From NCBI GenBank assembly GCA_009783675.1, contig WRDA01000031.1, positions 1-10,570 of the forward strand: a stretch of 10,570 nucleotides of DNA. The letters are read 5' to 3'. Source of the stretch: Symbiobacteriaceae bacterium (lineage in GTDB: Bacteria > Bacillota > JAAYKD01 > WRDA01). Numbering within the stretch: the stretch's first letter is position 1; each line of letters opens with the position of its first letter. The notes under the pieces were generated by a model that saw only the letters and a list, made by a program, of their open reading frames with translations, was not told where the DNA came from and made no database searches. The position numbers were made by a program, and so were the translations under genes. Shown here piece by piece: positions 7,877-10,570 of this stretch.

Positions 7877-7905
7877 ATTATAATCTATTCACACAGGTCA
7901 CACAA
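7877..7905 (-). promoter_or_regulatory. Sigma-A-like promoter of the RNase J gene
   Basis: On the minus strand a perfect TATAAT (bases 7882-7877) lies 17 bases from TTGTGT (bases 7905-7900), which keeps the TTG of the -35 consensus. Transcription would begin near 7870, giving a leader of about 30 bases with the AGGAGG site. The -10 core is within ATTATAAT, its own reverse complement, so the plus strand also has a TATAAT at 7879-7884 that could serve ftsE, though I see no good -35 for it. The -35 box is weak. Confidence 0.55.
7889..7904. repeat. Short direct repeat in the RNase J / ftsE divergent promoter region
   Basis: TCACACA occurs at 7889-7895 and again at 7898-7904, two bases apart, giving a 9-base period. 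The pair lies between and partly over the -35 and -10 elements of the RNase J promoter, where a regulator bound to one face of the helix could block transcription. Such a short repeat may be chance. Confidence 0.3.
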
Positions 7906-7984
7906 TAGATCAGGTACATTTAACCTATTCTCTGCAGGTTTCAATCAGGAAATGGCGAATATTAAGCTTCAGGTAAAATGGTCG

Positions 7985-7992
7985 AAAGGGAG
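7985..7992 (+). promoter_or_regulatory. Ribosome binding site supporting a TTG start for ftsE
   Basis: AAAGGGAG lies ten bases before the TTG at 8003. The in-frame ATG at 7952 has AGGA only one base away, too close to work well, and would add 17 residues that FtsE proteins normally lack. The conserved FtsE beginning, ITFNSVSKGY, comes directly after the TTG. Confidence 0.6.
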
Positions 7993-8002
7993 TATCGCAG
8001 GA

Positions 8003-8680
8003 TTGATCACCTTCAATAGTGTTAGCAAAGGGTACACGAATCGCATGGTCGCCCTGCATTCCGTCTCCTTTCAAGTAGACAAGGGTGAGTTTGTTTTTCT
8101 GGTTGGCCCGAGTGGAGCAGGAAAATCGACAATCCTCAAACTGATAACCGGCGAAGAACGCCCAACCACAGGATCTGTTACTGTTTCCGGTCACCTTCTC
8201 AATCGTATCAAACCCAGACAAATTCCTTACTTAAGACGTAACCTTGGCGTGGTCTTCCAGGACTTTCGCCTCCTTTCACAGAAGACGGTCTACGAAAATG
8301 TCGCTTTTGCGTTACAGGTTGTGGAGGCGCCTCCAGCATTGATTCGGGCCAGAGTTCCTTATTTACTCGATATCGTCGGGCTAAATCGCAAAGGCAAAGC
8401 CTTTCCTCACCAACTATCCGGAGGTGAGCAGCAACGAGTCGGTCTGGCTCGTGCTTTGGCGAATGATCCTGTTTTACTGTTGTGTGATGAACCTACAGGA
8501 AACTTAGATCCTGAAACAGCCTGGGAGATCATGAATCTTCTGGCTGATATAAATAACTCTGGTACAACAATTATGATGGCTACTCATGCTAAGAGTCTGG
8601 TAGATCGCATGAAGCGACGTGTCATCGCCATTGAAGCCGGACGAATAACCCGAGATGACCAACGCGGGGGGTACTCCTGA
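8003..8680 (+). CDS. ftsE: Cell division ATP-binding protein FtsE
   Basis: FtsE is the cytoplasmic ATPase of the FtsEX complex, which uses ATP hydrolysis to activate peptidoglycan hydrolases at the division site. Starting at the TTG, the protein has 225 residues, normal for FtsE. All ABC elements are present: Walker A GPSGAGKST (35-43), Q-loop VFQDFRLL (Gln86), signature LSGGEQQR (138-145), Walker B LLLCDEPTGNLD with Glu163, and the switch His195 in ATHAK. The FtsE-typical RRNLGVVFQDFRLL block separates it from other LolD-type ATPases, as does the ftsX gene directly after it. The TGA stop overlaps the ftsX ATG by one base, so the two are translationally coupled. An ATG at 7952 is an alternative start but has poor ribosome binding spacing. 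Confidence 0.95.
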   Translation: MITFNSVSKGYTNRMVALHSVSFQVDKGEFVFLVGPSGAGKSTILKLITGEERPTTGSVTVSGHLLNRIKPRQIPYLRRNLGVVFQDFRLLSQKTVYENVAFALQVVEAPPALIRARVPYLLDIVGLNRKGKAFPHQLSGGEQQRVGLARALANDPVLLLCDEPTGNLDPETAWEIMNLLADINNSGTTIMMATHAKSLVDRMKRRVIAIEAGRITRDDQRGGYS

Positions 8681-9573
8681 TGCGCCCTCAGACTATCTTT
8701 TATTTTTTAGTTGAAACGATACGCAGTCTCAGACGCAACTTCTGGATGGCAGTCGCAACCATCATGACAGTGTCTCTGGCTATGTTTATCCTGGGTTTCT
8801 TTGCTGCTTTGCTTTTTAATCTTGATTATATAGCCAGAGAAGTGGAATCTCAGATCGAAATATCCTGTTACCTATCTGATGCTGTAACCCAGGATAAGGT
8901 TTCAGAGCTGAAGACACGTTTTCTGCAAATACCCGGCGTTCAGCGTGCTGACTTTTATCCGAGAGAAGAAGCATTAGAAGTTCTGGACGCTCTCCTGGGA
9001 GCGCAGAGCACCGAGATCCTCTCCGGATACAGGGGAGGGAACAATCCTCTGCCGGATGCCTTTAAAATAAAAGTTTCCAGACCCGATCAGGTTGAGGAAG
9101 TAGCAACTGTCCTGCAGAAAATGAGCGAAGTCGAAGAGGTTATCTACGGCCATAATATCGTTCGCCAATTAGTCAATCTAACATCGATCGTTCGCATCTT
9201 CGGCGTTCTGGTGATGATGGGTTTAGGCATTGCTGCACTGTTCATCATCGTTAATACGATTCGGATGACCGTTTCGGCGCGTTCCCGGGAGATCGAGATC
9301 ATGCGTTATGTGGGTGCAACGGCCTTCTTTATCCGAGTACCCTTCTTTCTGGAAGGTCTCGTCCTTGGCTTATTTGGTTCCTGGATGGCTTACAGGTTGT
9401 TACTTTCTCTGTATGCCAATGCCGAGAGCTACTTTCTGCACGAAATGCTCTTTATCACCCTTACACCTGCTCAACCTTTGTTGGGGACTCTACGTCTGTG
9501 GATTCTCGCCAGTGGTGCCTTATTTGGCGTTTTGGGCAGTATGGTGGCGATGGGTAAGTATCTGGAAGCATAG
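8680..9573 (+). CDS. ftsX: Cell division protein FtsX
   Basis: FtsX is the membrane partner of FtsE. It carries the ATPase signal to a hydrolase or hydrolase activator outside the membrane. The 297 residues show the expected topology: a cytoplasmic N-terminus, one helix (about 21-46), an extracytoplasmic domain (about 47-165) containing the conserved NPLPDAF, and three more helices near 170-192, 218-240 and 263-292. Between helices 2 and 3 is the hallmark loop NTIRMTVSARSREIEIMRYV followed by GAT, which contacts FtsE. The length is normal. The start overlaps the ftsE stop by one base. The next gene, a secreted coiled-coil M23 peptidase eight bases on, is the natural candidate for the enzyme that FtsX controls. 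Confidence 0.96.
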   Translation: MRPQTIFYFLVETIRSLRRNFWMAVATIMTVSLAMFILGFFAALLFNLDYIAREVESQIEISCYLSDAVTQDKVSELKTRFLQIPGVQRADFYPREEALEVLDALLGAQSTEILSGYRGGNNPLPDAFKIKVSRPDQVEEVATVLQKMSEVEEVIYGHNIVRQLVNLTSIVRIFGVLVMMGLGIAALFIIVNTIRMTVSARSREIEIMRYVGATAFFIRVPFFLEGLVLGLFGSWMAYRLLLSLYANAESYFLHEMLFITLTPAQPLLGTLRLWILASGALFGVLGSMVAMGKYLEA

Positions 9574-9577
9574 GAGG
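9572..9577 (+). promoter_or_regulatory. Ribosome binding site of the M23 peptidase gene
   Basis: AGGAGG overlaps the ftsX TAG stop and lies four bases before the ATG at 9582 and ten bases before the in-frame ATG at 9588. Spacing slightly favours the second ATG, which would shorten the signal peptide by two residues. Confidence 0.7.
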
Positions 9578-9581
9578 TGCA

Positions 9582-10570
9582 ATGATTATGACCTGGAGAA
9601 GTTACTTTCTTCCAGCTATCTTGGCGGTAGCTCTCCTTTGCCTTGTACCTCTGGTATCTGCAGAAGATATTCGTGGTGTACTCCAGGAGATAGAGCAAAA
9701 CAACGCCGAAATTGAGGAATTGAACGGAAAAATCAACTGGACTCTGATTTATAAGAACGATCTGGTTGGGCAGATCCGTGATCTCGACCTGTTGATTTAT
9801 CTGGGTCAGATGGAGCTCGACCGCCTGCAGGGTAACCTTGTTCGCCTGGAAGAGGAGATCGATTCCGCCAGTGAGCGACTAACTAATACCGAGAGGGATC
9901 TAAATGAGATCGATGCTCTGGTCAAAGAAAGATTGCGTGTGCTCTATAAAAACAGCAATCTGAGCTATCTGGAGGTACTTTTCCAATCTACCAGTTACAG
10001 CGACTTCCTGCAGCGTTTTGAAATGGTAAGACGAATCATCGAGAGTGATGTGGCTTTACTCAACAATCTTCAGTTTATGCGCCAGGAACTGAACTCCCTA
10101 AAGAGACAACTGGAGGACGATCAAGCTGAACAGCAAAGGTTGCAACAAAGGGAGCTATATACTACGCTAAACCTGGAAGATCAACAGGAGGACAAAAACA
10201 AACTGGTGGATGGACTCGACAGTCAACTGTCAAGCTATCTGGCAGCCAAGCAGGAACTGGAAGCTAAGAGTACGGAGCTGGAAGAGACGTTACGCATCAT
10301 GCAGGAGGCAAATCGCAACAGAGCACTTGGTAGTGGGATATATCGCTGGCCATTGGATGAGGGTTACTGGTCAGTCTCCAGTGAATTTGGCTGGCGGCCC
10401 GATCCCTTCGGAGGCAACTACAGTAACAACCATCAGGGGATGGATATCGAAGCCCCCCATGGAGCAGATATCCTGGCAGTCGATGCTGGTATAGTCCTGG
10501 TGTCGGAATATGGCTATAATGGTGGCTACGGCAACATGGTCATCCTCGATCATGGTCAGGGTATCGCTAC
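9582..10570 (+). CDS. Secreted coiled-coil M23 (LytM/EnvC-like) peptidoglycan hydrolase, 3' end cut by window
   Basis: The frame runs open from the ATG to the right edge, 329 complete codons, and continues beyond. A signal peptide with a hydrophobic core ends at VSA-ED (cleavage after residue 27). Residues about 30-250 are rich in Glu, Gln, Leu, Lys and Arg in heptad-like spacing and form long coiled coils, the part that in EnvC-type proteins binds FtsX. From about residue 260 the M23 peptidase domain begins: SSEFGWRPDPFGG, then HQGMD with zinc ligands His284 and Asp288, then YGNMVILDHG. The second zinc motif (HxH) lies past the edge. The intact HxxxD suggests an active endopeptidase that cuts peptidoglycan cross-links, unlike E. 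coli EnvC, whose LytM domain is degenerate and only activates amidases. The position directly after ftsEX supports control by FtsX during division. Confidence 0.92.
   Translation, partial: MIMTWRSYFLPAILAVALLCLVPLVSAEDIRGVLQEIEQNNAEIEELNGKINWTLIYKNDLVGQIRDLDLLIYLGQMELDRLQGNLVRLEEEIDSASERLTNTERDLNEIDALVKERLRVLYKNSNLSYLEVLFQSTSYSDFLQRFEMVRRIIESDVALLNNLQFMRQELNSLKRQLEDDQAEQQRLQQRELYTTLNLEDQQEDKNKLVDGLDSQLSSYLAAKQELEAKSTELEETLRIMQEANRNRALGSGIYRWPLDEGYWSVSSEFGWRPDPFGGNYSNNHQGMDIEAPHGADILAVDAGIVLVSEYGYNGGYGNMVILDHGQGIA

Noticed and set aside
7888..7893. TTCACA as a -35 element for an ftsE promoter
   Set aside because: It matches the consensus at five of six bases, but the nearest -10-like hexamer on the plus strand (TACATT, 7915-7920) is 21 bases away, too far for a sigma-A promoter.
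8322..8335. Perfect 14-bp palindrome TGGAGGCGCCTCCA in ftsE
   Set aside because: Close to one such palindrome is expected by chance in 10 kb. It is within ordinary FtsE coding sequence (VEAPPAL), with no related copy seen elsewhere in the window.

Overview
The window looks like a bacterial chromosome segment, most likely from a Bacillota (Firmicutes) member in or near the Clostridia. The reasons are a full-length RNase J, the gene order ftsE-ftsX-coiled-coil M23 peptidase, and strong AGGAGG-type ribosome binding sites, two of them serving TTG starts. The base composition is moderate. No 16S rRNA, tRNA or other phylogenetic marker is present, so this placement is an inference. Coding density is very high: there is no gene-free stretch over 300 bases, no IS element, no CRISPR array and no phage gene. 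I see no clear sign of recent transfer.

Left block (about 1-6171, + strand): the 3' part of an M14-family zinc carboxypeptidase, a hybrid sensor histidine kinase with a Cache-like extracytoplasmic sensor and a C-terminal receiver, a candidate 33-residue small ORF, an AlgI-type MBOAT acyltransferase, and a DHHW/AlgX-AlgJ-like SGNH-type protein. All lie on one strand with gaps of 0 to 35 bases, so they probably share a transcript. The last two form the usual two-part machine for O-acetylating an exported or surface polysaccharide: the MBOAT protein passes acyl groups across the membrane and the anchored SGNH-like partner puts them on the polymer. The kinase could tune this to an external signal, but no target is encoded here.

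Middle (6173-7840, - strand): RNase J, convergent with the acetylation genes. Only one base separates the two stop codons. The best terminator-like hairpin for the RNase J transcript lies about 180 bases further on, inside the opposing gene and across its predicted catalytic serine codon.

Right block (about 8003-10570, + strand): ftsE, ftsX and the first 329 codons of a secreted coiled-coil M23 peptidase, tightly packed (1-base overlap, then an 8-base gap). This is the FtsEX system, in which a membrane ABC-type ATPase drives a periplasmic or extracellular peptidoglycan hydrolase during cell division. RNase J and ftsE diverge from a short intergenic region holding a sigma-A-like promoter for RNase J. 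Nothing seen is clearly an undescribed system. The most interesting points are the intragenic hairpin, the small ORF bridging kinase and acyltransferase, and the physical link of a Cache hybrid kinase to a polysaccharide acetylation pair.
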